A DNA stretch of 64,000 nt from Bifidobacterium dentium JCM 1195 = DSM 20436 (GTDB lineage Bacteria; Actinomycetota; Actinomycetes; Actinomycetales; Bifidobacteriaceae), in the NCBI RefSeq assembly GCF_001042595.1, contig NZ_AP012326.1, forward strand, positions 1,736,001-1,800,000, given 5' to 3'. A program made the translations under genes and the position numbers. Numbering within the stretch: position 1 is the first letter of the stretch; every line of letters begins with the position of its first letter. This document shows positions 19,601-26,803 of this stretch, in pieces. The notes beneath the pieces were generated by a model, which was not told where the DNA came from, did no database searches, and saw only the letters and a program-made list of their open reading frames with translations.

Positions 19601-20631
19601 TCCGAGGAGAACAGTCGGGTCTCCTTGGCGAGCGTGTCGCGATCGAAACCGTCGTTGATCACGATCACATGCGGGGATATCTCGTCATCACCGGTGTATC
19701 GATTGCGGTTGACCACATCATCCCCAACGAGGCCGTCGACCATGTGGGTGTTGGTGGTCACCATGAACCGGCTCAGGTCGGAAGGTGTCGAAGACGCGCC
19801 TTTCCACCCTTCATCGAACTCCTCGTTAAGCGTGTGGGAGTGCGGCAGCAGGCGGATCCAATCCCATCGGCCCGCATGTTCGACGGAAGTCAGCACGAGC
19901 ACACGCAGATGTTCCGGCGAATGCCATACGGCCGCCTGGCAGACCAGCGTGCGGGCGAGCGCCTCCGTATGCTCGATGTCGCCCAGGAGCTCCACACGTT
20001 TGAAGGCACGCATATCTATGGTGTAGGGCATGTTGCGCAGGGATTGATGCGCCAGCATGAATCGATGCGCCGCCGAGGCCGAAACGGGATCAAGCTGCGC
20101 CAAGGGCGGCAGTTCGGGCGATTCGAGTTTGAGGCAGAGCGGCACCTCCTGGGTGCCGCAGCGCAGGACCATGAAGTCCTCGTCTGCGGGGATGCGTTCC
20201 CAGCGACGTTCCGGTTCTTCCGCGAGCGCCGTCAGGGATTGCGGCGATGGCGCGTTCCAGAGCGCCGCGTTACGCTGTTTGCGGCCTGCGGCGCGTACGG
20301 TTTTTCGCAGTCCGGTCAGATAGGTGAGGTATTCCCTGCGTGAAGCGGTCAGGTTGGCCATGCGTTGTGAACGCTGGCGAAAACCATTGACCACCACGAA
20401 TCCCAATGACGAGACCATGAACATGCCGCCGGTGAGTATGCCGGTCAGTCCTGAATTGGTCATCAGCATCATGACCATGGCGCTGATGGCGCCCAGCAAC
20501 GGCACAAGCGAAGTGAGCAGCGTGTTGACGCCATCGCTGGGCTCGAGTTCCGGCGGAGGTTGCAGCACGACCCTGCCTTTGGGCGTTTTCGGGCCTTCGA
20601 GTCTGCTGGCCTGCGTTTCTTCAGCGCTCAC
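16687..20631 (-). CDS. eccC: EccC-type FtsK/SpoIIIE ATPase of a type VII secretion system
   Basis: The motor and substrate receptor of ESX-like secretion. The 1314-residue protein begins with a short cytoplasmic segment and two membrane helices (about residues 38-85), then three FtsK-like ATPase domains. Walker A sites are GATGSGKS (Lys511), GGPLSGKS (Lys826) and GDSGSGKS (Lys1118). Walker B is canonical only in the first (LLVVVDEFSELL); the second has VIDGWG and the third VDDYD, as in known EccC proteins where the distal domains bind substrate. The GTG at 20631 with AGGAGG 10 bases upstream is preferred over an ATG 17 codons earlier; it overlaps the FHA gene by 11 bases. It is the last gene of the minus-strand secretion unit. 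Confidence 0.93.
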   Translation of the reverse strand: MSAEETQASRLEGPKTPKGRVVLQPPPELEPSDGVNTLLTSLVPLLGAISAMVMMLMTNSGLTGILTGGMFMVSSLGFVVVNGFRQRSQRMANLTASRREYLTYLTGLRKTVRAAGRKQRNAALWNAPSPQSLTALAEEPERRWERIPADEDFMVLRCGTQEVPLCLKLESPELPPLAQLDPVSASAAHRFMLAHQSLRNMPYTIDMRAFKRVELLGDIEHTEALARTLVCQAAVWHSPEHLRVLVLTSVEHAGRWDWIRLLPHSHTLNEEFDEGWKGASSTPSDLSRFMVTTNTHMVDGLVGDDVVNRNRYTGDDEISPHVIVINDGFDRDTLAKETRLFSSDGLGGVTVIDMPSQWGELEEDDVLRVLFSQAVIEEGLNVLESHGADMVELFSTTIKPIRIEPDGLTVGEALAVARRLGDAPSQERSDNGAQSANARKKSSELPDLLGISDIRNINLNALWAYRTGKERLRAPIGLFDDTSTAYLDIKEMGQRGMGPHGVLVGATGSGKSEVLRTLVLSLALSHSPDQLNFVLIDFKGGATFAGMDGMPHISSIITNLGREASLVDRMEDALDGEINRRQELLRDAGNLANITEYEDARVNGGRTDLKPLPSLLVVVDEFSELLKAKPDIVQSFVRIGAVGRSLGIHLLIASQRLEQGKLRGLDEHLSYRIGLKTFSASESRAVLGIPDAYELPSLPGIGYLKSPDGTITRFRASYVSGAPKDLPGETTTFQYAVEQMRGKGTPAHVVWLPPLITPNSLDDFMPDLTVTEQYGLICPSWRARGTLLAPCALEDRPREQKREIMALDLSGAGGHVAVVGGPLSGKSMMLRSIVASLALTHSPLETQFYVIDCGGGTFASMEALEHISGVASGNEEEKVRRTLAEVSGIIDSRERFFKERRIDGMDTYRRRRAAGQVDDGYGDVFLVIDGWGVFRNDYEELEAKVQQIVARGLTFGVHVLLSANRWLEIRANIGDLLGTKLELRLGDPGDSQIDRKIAATVPKGTPGRGLSMAKLHMLAALPRIDGGHDAATVGDGIADLIAKVHAAWKGRPGPKLRLLPTNLPYAALADAVAGQDVSGSLTHGRMVIGINENALAPVVLDLHREPHCYLFGDSGSGKSTFLRLVINEIVRGYPDGKAKIFMVDYRRANLAQIPDSHMGAYLTNDTMATEQLAELADFLSTRIPGPDMTAEQLRNRSWWTGSEVYVLVDDYDLVATSRSNPLRALVPLLAQAGDLGLHVIVTRRTGGASRAMYDPVLQSFQDLGMPGILLSGDPNEGQLIGRVKPVRAVPGRAQIVTRDEGLFVAQLATLAIKE

Positions 20632-21613
20632 GAGCGTGTTTCCTCCTGCTTGTCGACATGATGATGCTGCATCCCATGTCACCTAGGAAAATGCGGTTTC
20701 TGGTGTGGATGGGGAATCGTTGCCGCGCCTTCAACCTGGTTTCCTCGCCGTTTTCGTTGACGACTTTCGTTCCGTTGGTACTGCCTAGATCGGTGATCCA
20801 CAGATGATCCTCGGTGATTTCAAGTCGTGCATGGCTACGCGATACGGTGCCGGTGTGGTCCGGTACCGCGAGCACGGCGTCTTCCGGTTGCTGTGCTGCT
20901 GGCCTGCGGCCGAGAACCAGCGTGGAGGGGATGTCGAGCGATTGTTTGGAACCGTCTTCGAAGAAGATGATGATGTGTGGTGCCGGTGCGACGGGTACCG
21001 GCATGGCCGGTACCGCCGGCGCTGCCGGAGCCGGCTTGGGGTGAGGGGGCAAAGCGACCGTAGGCAACGAGGATGGTCTTCTTGCCACCGTCCGTGGTAT
21101 GGATGGGTTCGACTCATCCGCCATGGCGATCCGTTGACGCGGTGCCCTTGCCTGTACGACGATGGGCTGGCGGATATCGACGCTTGCCAGCGAGGCAAGC
21201 CTGTTCGCCCATCCCTGGTTGAGATCGTTCCCGGAGAACAGCGGCGAACACATGACTATCGGGAGCCCTACGAATGCAGCCAGCAGTGAGGCGATCAACA
21301 TGCAGTATTTGATGAGGATGCGTCCCATTCCGGCGGGAAGCACCCCGGCTGTGGCATCATGCATGCCTTCGACCCGGACCGTTCGCAGCCCGAGCATCAT
21401 ATTGCCCGGGGTTATGCCTCGGGAACCTTCACCCACTGCAAGCACCGCCACCGCTTCAAGCGCAATCATGGCCGTCACCGTGATGTCGTGGCTGATCAGG
21501 GCGGCGACACCCGCGCACGCCACCACGAATCCCAAATCAATGAAGGAGGCCTCACATTGTCTGGCCGCGTCGGCCGGGCGAAAACGAGTGATCGGTGTCG
21601 AGGCGGTCATCAT
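20621..21613 (-). CDS. RDD membrane domain fused to a C-terminal FHA domain (secretion-locus protein)
   Basis: The 330-residue protein has an RDD-type N-terminal membrane domain (about residues 15-150; three or four helices, with GEGSRGITPGNMMLGLRTV typical of RDD), a Pro/Ala-rich linker (about 185-215) and an FHA domain (about 220-320) with the phosphothreonine-binding signatures GRRPAA, TVSRSHARLEI and LGSTNGT. FHA domains read Ser/Thr-kinase marks, so this protein may couple phosphorylation to the secretion machine; that is inference. The start is one of two adjacent ATG codons (21613 or 21610) after AAGGGGG, overlapping the stop of the EccD-like gene upstream. It also overlaps eccC downstream, so the three are translationally coupled. 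Confidence 0.85.
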   Translation of the reverse strand: MMTASTPITRFRPADAARQCEASFIDLGFVVACAGVAALISHDITVTAMIALEAVAVLAVGEGSRGITPGNMMLGLRTVRVEGMHDATAGVLPAGMGRILIKYCMLIASLLAAFVGLPIVMCSPLFSGNDLNQGWANRLASLASVDIRQPIVVQARAPRQRIAMADESNPSIPRTVARRPSSLPTVALPPHPKPAPAAPAVPAMPVPVAPAPHIIIFFEDGSKQSLDIPSTLVLGRRPAAQQPEDAVLAVPDHTGTVSRSHARLEITEDHLWITDLGSTNGTKVVNENGEETRLKARQRFPIHTRNRIFLGDMGCSIIMSTSRRKHARER

Positions 21614-22815
21614 AACCCCCTTATGAATTCCAAGGCGCCGACGGCGAAGAACGTCGCCGGCGGCGTGCACATCATGGAGGCGAAGCACAGTACGTCGCCG
21701 ATGCGGGACAATGCGAGCGAATGGAATCCGCCATGCTGGGCGAGCATGCCGAATGCCATGGTCAATCCCAACGCGCCAACGGTCAGCATGCACGCCAACG
21801 GCAAGGCTTGCCCCCAATCCGGCAGCGCATGCGGCATATGCATGCACCAGATCAGCAGCACGGTGACACCGCCAAGGCGCATCAGGTATCGTTCGAAGGG
21901 ACGACCGGACTGACGTGGCTTCAGGGTGAGGAACAGGAACAGCGCGGCACTGAGCGTCAGGAAGCCGATGCGATCATACGGCTGGTCGAACGCACAGGAA
22001 TCGGCCACTATCGCATATGTCAGCAACATCAGCATCATGCATATCGTGAAACCGGTGGAATACCGTGCCAGAAACGTCTGCATGTCGTCATGTACATCGG
22101 CCCGTGTAAGTACGCGGGACTTTTCCGGAATACCGCCGCGTACCGTCCAACGACGAGTCATGTAGGTGCGCCATTCCACCAGATAGCGGTCCGGCACATG
22201 CATCACGATATTGGGCAGCATCTGCAGGCAGCAGACCGCCACGGTCAGCACGAAACCGGCCAGCAACCGCACATGCAGCGTATGGATCAGTGCGACGGCG
22301 CATATCAGCATCAAGGGCACCGACGACGCAAACGTAGCAACGATTGCCCCTCCGATGGTCGGATCGGCGACAAGGACCATCATCAGCGTCATGTTCACAG
22401 CCACGTAGCAGGATGCGAACAGCGCACCGGCCGTCATCGGCTGCGTGCATCGAATCATGAATGAGGCCGCCGCGCCACCGCATACGGCCAGCATCACCGA
22501 ACACGCGAACGCGCCCAACGACATGGCACGGTCATGGTCACGGATGCCTTTCAGACATAGCCAGTCACACAACGCTACCGCCAGCGTCATTCCGGCGAAC
22601 AGGACCATCGGCGTATCACGCGCCTGCTCCTGCACGGACGGAGACATCAAGGATGCCGTCAGTGCGACGACCGCGACGAAACCGAACAATGCGGCACTGG
22701 CGAGAGCCACACCATCCAGGCTCCGCTGCACTACCGGCCGCGCGCCGCCATGACCGCCCCGCCTGACGGATTCCGCGGATGGTGCGGATGCCGCACCACC
22801 ATCATGCCTGGGCAT
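21610..22815 (-). CDS. EccD-like 11-helix membrane protein without a ubiquitin-like domain
   Basis: A 401-residue membrane protein with 11 predicted helices. It resembles the EccD membrane region: a cytoplasmic loop after helix 6 (LPNIVMHVPDRYLVEWRTY, then GIPEKSRVLTRADV) corresponds to the LSFARISVQSP ... DYAEV loop of the EccD encoded at 30096, and both proteins end with an R-(I/M)-(G/A)-D ... PP helix. Its 30-residue N-terminus cannot hold the ubiquitin-like domain of normal EccD. It may form a heterodimer with the full-length EccD or act as a separate channel subunit; this is inference. It overlaps the coiled-coil gene by 14 bases and the RDD-FHA gene by about 4. Confidence 0.75.
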   Translation of the reverse strand: MPRHDGGAASAPSAESVRRGGHGGARPVVQRSLDGVALASAALFGFVAVVALTASLMSPSVQEQARDTPMVLFAGMTLAVALCDWLCLKGIRDHDRAMSLGAFACSVMLAVCGGAAASFMIRCTQPMTAGALFASCYVAVNMTLMMVLVADPTIGGAIVATFASSVPLMLICAVALIHTLHVRLLAGFVLTVAVCCLQMLPNIVMHVPDRYLVEWRTYMTRRWTVRGGIPEKSRVLTRADVHDDMQTFLARYSTGFTICMMLMLLTYAIVADSCAFDQPYDRIGFLTLSAALFLFLTLKPRQSGRPFERYLMRLGGVTVLLIWCMHMPHALPDWGQALPLACMLTVGALGLTMAFGMLAQHGGFHSLALSRIGDVLCFASMMCTPPATFFAVGALEFIRGL

Positions 22816-23218
22816 TCAGTCGCGATTCCAGATCATGCAGACGCTTCATCTGTTCGTCCAGTTTGACGCGTCCCTGAGCGGCTTCGTTGTCCGGATCATC
22901 CACATCCTCAACATAATCGCGCATATAGCCCGCCAGCTTGCCGGCATACCCGCGCACCTCACGCGCCTCCGGGGACTTGTCGATGCCCGAAAGAATGTCG
23001 CTCTCACAGGTTTCGCCCATGTCGATGCGCTGCTGCAGCACCTGCCAAGCACGACCGTTGTCGCCTTTGCGACGCCGCTCCTCGATGTTCTTCCTGCGTT
23101 CGGCGATCAGTTCGTCGACGCGATGCCTCTCTCGGGCAAGCTCGGATTGCATCGCTTTGCGTCGAGCGGAAATCGCATCCAGACGTTGCATGAAAATTTC
23201 AATATCCACGTTTCCCAT
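22802..23218 (-). CDS. Small charged coiled-coil protein of the secretion locus
   Basis: A 138-residue protein without signal peptide or membrane helix. It is almost wholly helical and charged, with likely coiled coils at residues 5-50 (KAMQSELARERHRVDELIAE) and 110-137 (VKLDEQMKRLHDLESRL). I do not recognise a family. Its position, 14-base overlap with the EccD-like gene, suggests a cytosolic chaperone or adaptor for the large substrates encoded just upstream, in the role EspG has in mycobacteria; this rests on context only. GGAG precedes the ATG. Confidence 0.7.
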   Translation of the reverse strand: MGNVDIEIFMQRLDAISARRKAMQSELARERHRVDELIAERRKNIEERRRKGDNGRAWQVLQQRIDMGETCESDILSGIDKSPEAREVRGYAGKLAGYMRDYVEDVDDPDNEAAQGRVKLDEQMKRLHDLESRLNAQA

Positions 23219-23277
23219 GGCGCTCCTTCTATATTGTGCAATTACATGGCATGAATATCGGCATTACACGAGCGGCC

Positions 23278-24141
23278 CTACCATGCGCCGCCGCCACCGC
23301 CGCCGCCAAAGCCGCCACCGCCGCCAGCGGTGGCGCTGCCGCCACTGGCACCGCCGCTTCCGGTACCGAACTGGTCCAATGCCGACTGGGATTCGCTCGT
23401 CAGATTCACCATGGTGGATGCAACCCCGACGAAATCGGCGATGGCTCCCAACAACGTGGCGATATATTCCGTCACTTTCACGGCAAAGTCAATCGCCACC
23501 CCGACATCGACCGCAGCTTGGGCGGTTCCGACGAGCGGTCCCACAACCGGTATGCTGAATTCGGCGGCATCCGCGGCCAGCAGTTCGATAAGCAGTTCGA
23601 TTCCGTCCATGACCATGTCGAACGTTCCATCGACCTCATCCGCCAGGGCCTCCAGCGCCTGCGCCACTTCGAGGCACGGCTGCGGCCCCTTGCCGGCAGT
23701 CTCCGCAAGGCTATTGTTACGAATGACGAACAGATCGGCCGCCTTGCCGGACCAGGACGTCTCATCGACATTGGAGGAGACGTTGCGCACGGCACTTTGC
23801 AGCGCACTCAGCGATTCGGCCAACGCCCGCCATTGGTTGGCGGTGGCACGCAGATCATCCCAATCACCGAAGAACGGCTTCTTGATCCACTCATCGACGG
23901 GACTGTATCCGAAGATGGCTTTGCATAACGCGTCAACCGCCGTAATGGCAATGCGCGCCTTGGCGAAACCACCATGAATCTTCTCCGTCAGGCCCTTTTC
24001 GGCAGCCGATCCCGCCGCCGAAACCTGTTGAGACGATTCCAAAGCCTGCTTTGCGATCGCTCCGGCGGATTCGAAAAGTCCCTTATTGTCGTTTACCCTT
24101 TTCGCCCATGAGTATGTTGGCTCCGATGAGGAATCAGTCAT
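23278..24141 (-). CDS. WXG-containing candidate secretion substrate with Gly-rich tail
   Basis: A 287-residue protein. The first ~150 residues are helical and contain a WSG turn (Trp130) in the ETSWSGKAADLF context of WXG100/LXG-like helical hairpins. Residues ~170-265 are long apolar helices (VMDGIELLIELLAADAAEF, IPVVGPLVGTAQAAVDVGV), and the last 30 residues are Gly/Ser-rich, ending GGGGGGGAW. There is no signal peptide, as expected for type VII cargo. It may be a PPE-like substrate or a membrane-active effector; which one cannot be decided. It sits 17 bases downstream of the Ca-repeat gene in the same unit. Confidence 0.7.
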   Translation of the reverse strand: MTDSSSEPTYSWAKRVNDNKGLFESAGAIAKQALESSQQVSAAGSAAEKGLTEKIHGGFAKARIAITAVDALCKAIFGYSPVDEWIKKPFFGDWDDLRATANQWRALAESLSALQSAVRNVSSNVDETSWSGKAADLFVIRNNSLAETAGKGPQPCLEVAQALEALADEVDGTFDMVMDGIELLIELLAADAAEFSIPVVGPLVGTAQAAVDVGVAIDFAVKVTEYIATLLGAIADFVGVASTMVNLTSESQSALDQFGTGSGGASGGSATAGGGGGFGGGGGGGAW

Positions 24142-24158
24142 GATACGACGCCTCCTTT

Positions 24159-25277
24159 CTATTTGATCTCACTGCGCTGAGGCAGCTCCACGATGTCGCG
24201 GTCCTGATACAGCGATTTCAATTCGTCGGCTGTTCTGCCTAGCGGATCCTTGGCCGCGATGGACCGCCACACCGATTCCTCCGTCTCCTTACGCATGGCC
24301 TCACGCGCCATCTCGGAGTCGCCGATGCGCACCGCGGCGTCATAGTCGCCATCATTGTCGAAATCGATGGCCGCATATTTGGAGTCGTCCTTGTCGAATA
24401 TGCTGATGCGGGCGTCCGCACCCGCATCGGGAGTCATGGAAACATCATCCTTGCCATCGTGGTCGGCATCGATGCTGAAGGAGCCGGATTTCCCCGCGTT
24501 GGTCCCGGGAGGCATCGGCACGGATGCGGAGTCCCGTTTGGACAGTTTGATGGAACCGTCCTCCAATACCGTCGCATGGATGTCACCCCCCGTAAGGTTC
24601 AGGGAATAATCATCCTTGGCGTCACCATTGGTATCGATGCCGACGGTGTTGATGGTGTCCTTGGTCTTCTGGTCGGTCGGCTGCACGGCATCGGCCGCTC
24701 CCGCACCTTGCCGTGTACCGGAACCGGCCCCGTTCGCGGTGGCGATCGGAGCATATGAAGTCCGCGCATCGTCGGTTTCGCTCGTCGAGGTATCCGCTGA
24801 CGACCCCTGTGCCGGTGTCGAAATGCTGTGCATTCCGGAGGCGCCGGAAGAATCGGCCGAGTCACCGCCACCAACGGTGCCGGTACCGCCTGCACCACCG
24901 CCAATGACGTCGCTGTCATGTTGCTTGTTCTCGAGTGCCGTAAGGCGTTCGCCGTGTTCATCAATCTGCTTTTGCAGGTTATCGATCCGGTCCTGGCACT
25001 TGCATTCGACCTGCTGACTGTCTTCCGATGCGCCTTGCAACGCCGTGGACAGCTTTTCCGCCATCTGCCCGATATTGCCCAGATACCCTTGCGTCGCAAT
25101 CTTGCACGCAATATATGGAGGATATAACGCCATCATGAACAAACCAAAGCCGGGGTTGCCGGCTCCGGTCTTCACGAATGCGGATTTCGCCGTAGCAAAC
25201 CCGTTGGAGGCTTCCTGGTATGCCTGCGCCGTTTTAGCCAGATCGTCAGGATTGTAAAGTATGCATTGTGATGCCAT
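24159..25277 (-). CDS. Candidate secretion substrate with helical head and acidic Ca2+-loop repeats
   Basis: The 372-residue protein starts with a WXG100-length helical head (about residues 8-90, DDLAKTAQAYQEAS) without a clear WXG, then a coiled coil (95-118), a Ser/Thr/Gly-rich linker (120-200) and a C-terminal region with three DxDxDGxxD-like loops: IDTNGDAKDDY (~214), IDADHDGKDDV (~269) and IDFDNDGDYDA (~304). These resemble EF-hand, dockerin or thrombospondin type-3 loops, so calcium-dependent folding outside the cell is likely. No signal peptide. The ATG at 25277 follows GGAAGGGG; an upstream in-frame start would run into the previous gene. Function unknown. Confidence 0.72.
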   Translation of the reverse strand: MASQCILYNPDDLAKTAQAYQEASNGFATAKSAFVKTGAGNPGFGLFMMALYPPYIACKIATQGYLGNIGQMAEKLSTALQGASEDSQQVECKCQDRIDNLQKQIDEHGERLTALENKQHDSDVIGGGAGGTGTVGGGDSADSSGASGMHSISTPAQGSSADTSTSETDDARTSYAPIATANGAGSGTRQGAGAADAVQPTDQKTKDTINTVGIDTNGDAKDDYSLNLTGGDIHATVLEDGSIKLSKRDSASVPMPPGTNAGKSGSFSIDADHDGKDDVSMTPDAGADARISIFDKDDSKYAAIDFDNDGDYDAAVRIGDSEMAREAMRKETEESVWRSIAAKDPLGRTADELKSLYQDRDIVELPQRSEIK

Positions 25278-25315
25278 AAGCGGTTTCCCCTTCCTCTCTC
25301 TTCCAGTGGTTTCGG

Positions 25316-26752
25316 TCACTCGCCCGAGCGCTTGCGATGGCCTGCCATCGCTGCGAGCGGCTTGGGAATGAATTCGTCGTCGTCTTCAATCGTCGGTGCG
25401 ATATACCCCAACGTGTTATGGCGCTTGTCACCTTTGCTCGAAGAGGCACCACGCCCGGCACCCATCATCGCCGGAGTCATGCCACGCGTGGAAGCCGCCT
25501 CCGCGGAAGATGCCGACCCGGTTCTCGGCAGACCCGCTGCCATGCCGGTGGCGCCCTTGATCGATGAGGATACGGCGGTTGCCCGCACCGGCTCGTTCGC
25601 ATAATACGATCCCATGCCAGCAACGCTCAGCGAGGCCAACCCCGCACCGCCGGCGCCGCCGGCACCACCGCTGAGTACACCCATGGACGAACCCGAGCTC
25701 GCGAGACGCCCCGCAGCCAAGGTGCTGCCGACTCCCACGCCGGCGCTGGCCGCCATCGCCGTACGCCCCAGGCCACCATGCAGCGAGCCCGCACCGTTCA
25801 GACCGTCCATGCCGCCATCGACCGACATGTGGTCCTTGCGGTAGGCCCACCTGCCGGTCGCCGGATCGTACACCAGCCCGTCCGAGCGGGAACCGCTTCC
25901 GACTCCATCGAATCCCGGCACATTGGAACGGCCCGTCCCACCCGACATACCGGCGGCGGACAGGCCGGCATTCGAAGCCGTGGCGGAGGCATTGGCGGAA
26001 TCCGAAACGGCGCCCTTTGCGGCCACGCCTGCGGCAGCGGTACCGCCGCCGACACCCGCACCTGCGGCACCGATGGTGGACAGGCCACCGCCCGATCCCT
26101 TGTTGTTCGACCCATTGGTAAGGGGGGAATCCCCGATTGCCTTGTCCTTGGAGCCATCGGTGGAGGGAGCCGGCCAGATCCCATTCACATCAACCGCGTG
26201 AAAAGAATCAACCCGAGGCACTCCGCCTCGGACCTTTCCTATCAGTCGCTTGTATTCTTTTTTCGCCTCCTCTTCTCGGTTGCTGGCAAGCATCCGGGAG
26301 ATCAAATTCGCACCGGCGATCCCCATAACCCCCGTCACGGTGCCAAGTCCCGGCACGATCCAGTCCATCGGCTCGGTGGCGTTCATGATGGCCTGCTCGG
26401 ATTCCTTGCTCAACTTGTCACCGGGAAGACGAACGTTCTGCGCCTCGCAAATGACATCGTTGAACGTTTCGATACGCTGCCGGATTCGCTTCGCCTGGGT
26501 GGTGAAATCGGCATCGCTGATATTTTGGACGATCCGGTCGGAACATGCCAATGCGGTGTCACGAGCGCTGCATTCGAACACGCCATCCTCCTGCAGTACG
26601 GTCCCAGCACGCCTCAATGCGTCGGAGGCCTTGTCCATCGCATCGCAGAACCGTGTGATCTCATCCGGGAACTCCCACTGGGTCGTCCGCGCAATCATCG
26701 ACAGCAGTTCCTCATAGTTGCTTTTGCCCGTTGATTTTTCCTTAAAGGCCAT
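25316..26752 (-). CDS. PPE-like large Gly/Ala-rich candidate substrate of type VII secretion
   Basis: A 478-residue protein. Residues ~10-190 form a Cys-containing helical domain (ELLSMIARTTQWEFPDEI, MDKASDALRRAGTVLQEDG) resembling the paired helices of type VII cargo. Residues ~205-440 are a low-complexity Gly/Ala/Ser region broken by a short segment GLVYDPATGRWAYRK. The extreme C-terminus, HNTLGYIAPTIEDDDEFIP, is a conserved motif of actinobacterial PPE-like proteins (G-Y-x-A-P ... acidic). No signal peptide or membrane segment apart from one apolar patch (DWIVPGLGTVTGVMGIAG). It lies directly after the mycosin gene. A cell-surface or host-facing role is possible but unproven. Confidence 0.72.
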   Translation of the reverse strand: MAFKEKSTGKSNYEELLSMIARTTQWEFPDEITRFCDAMDKASDALRRAGTVLQEDGVFECSARDTALACSDRIVQNISDADFTTQAKRIRQRIETFNDVICEAQNVRLPGDKLSKESEQAIMNATEPMDWIVPGLGTVTGVMGIAGANLISRMLASNREEEAKKEYKRLIGKVRGGVPRVDSFHAVDVNGIWPAPSTDGSKDKAIGDSPLTNGSNNKGSGGGLSTIGAAGAGVGGGTAAAGVAAKGAVSDSANASATASNAGLSAAGMSGGTGRSNVPGFDGVGSGSRSDGLVYDPATGRWAYRKDHMSVDGGMDGLNGAGSLHGGLGRTAMAASAGVGVGSTLAAGRLASSGSSMGVLSGGAGGAGGAGLASLSVAGMGSYYANEPVRATAVSSSIKGATGMAAGLPRTGSASSAEAASTRGMTPAMMGAGRGASSSKGDKRHNTLGYIAPTIEDDDEFIPKPLAAMAGHRKRSGE

Positions 26753-26803
26753 ATTCGTCCTTTCCTGAATGCGTTTTCCAGATGTTGTTCAATTACGATT
26801 GGC

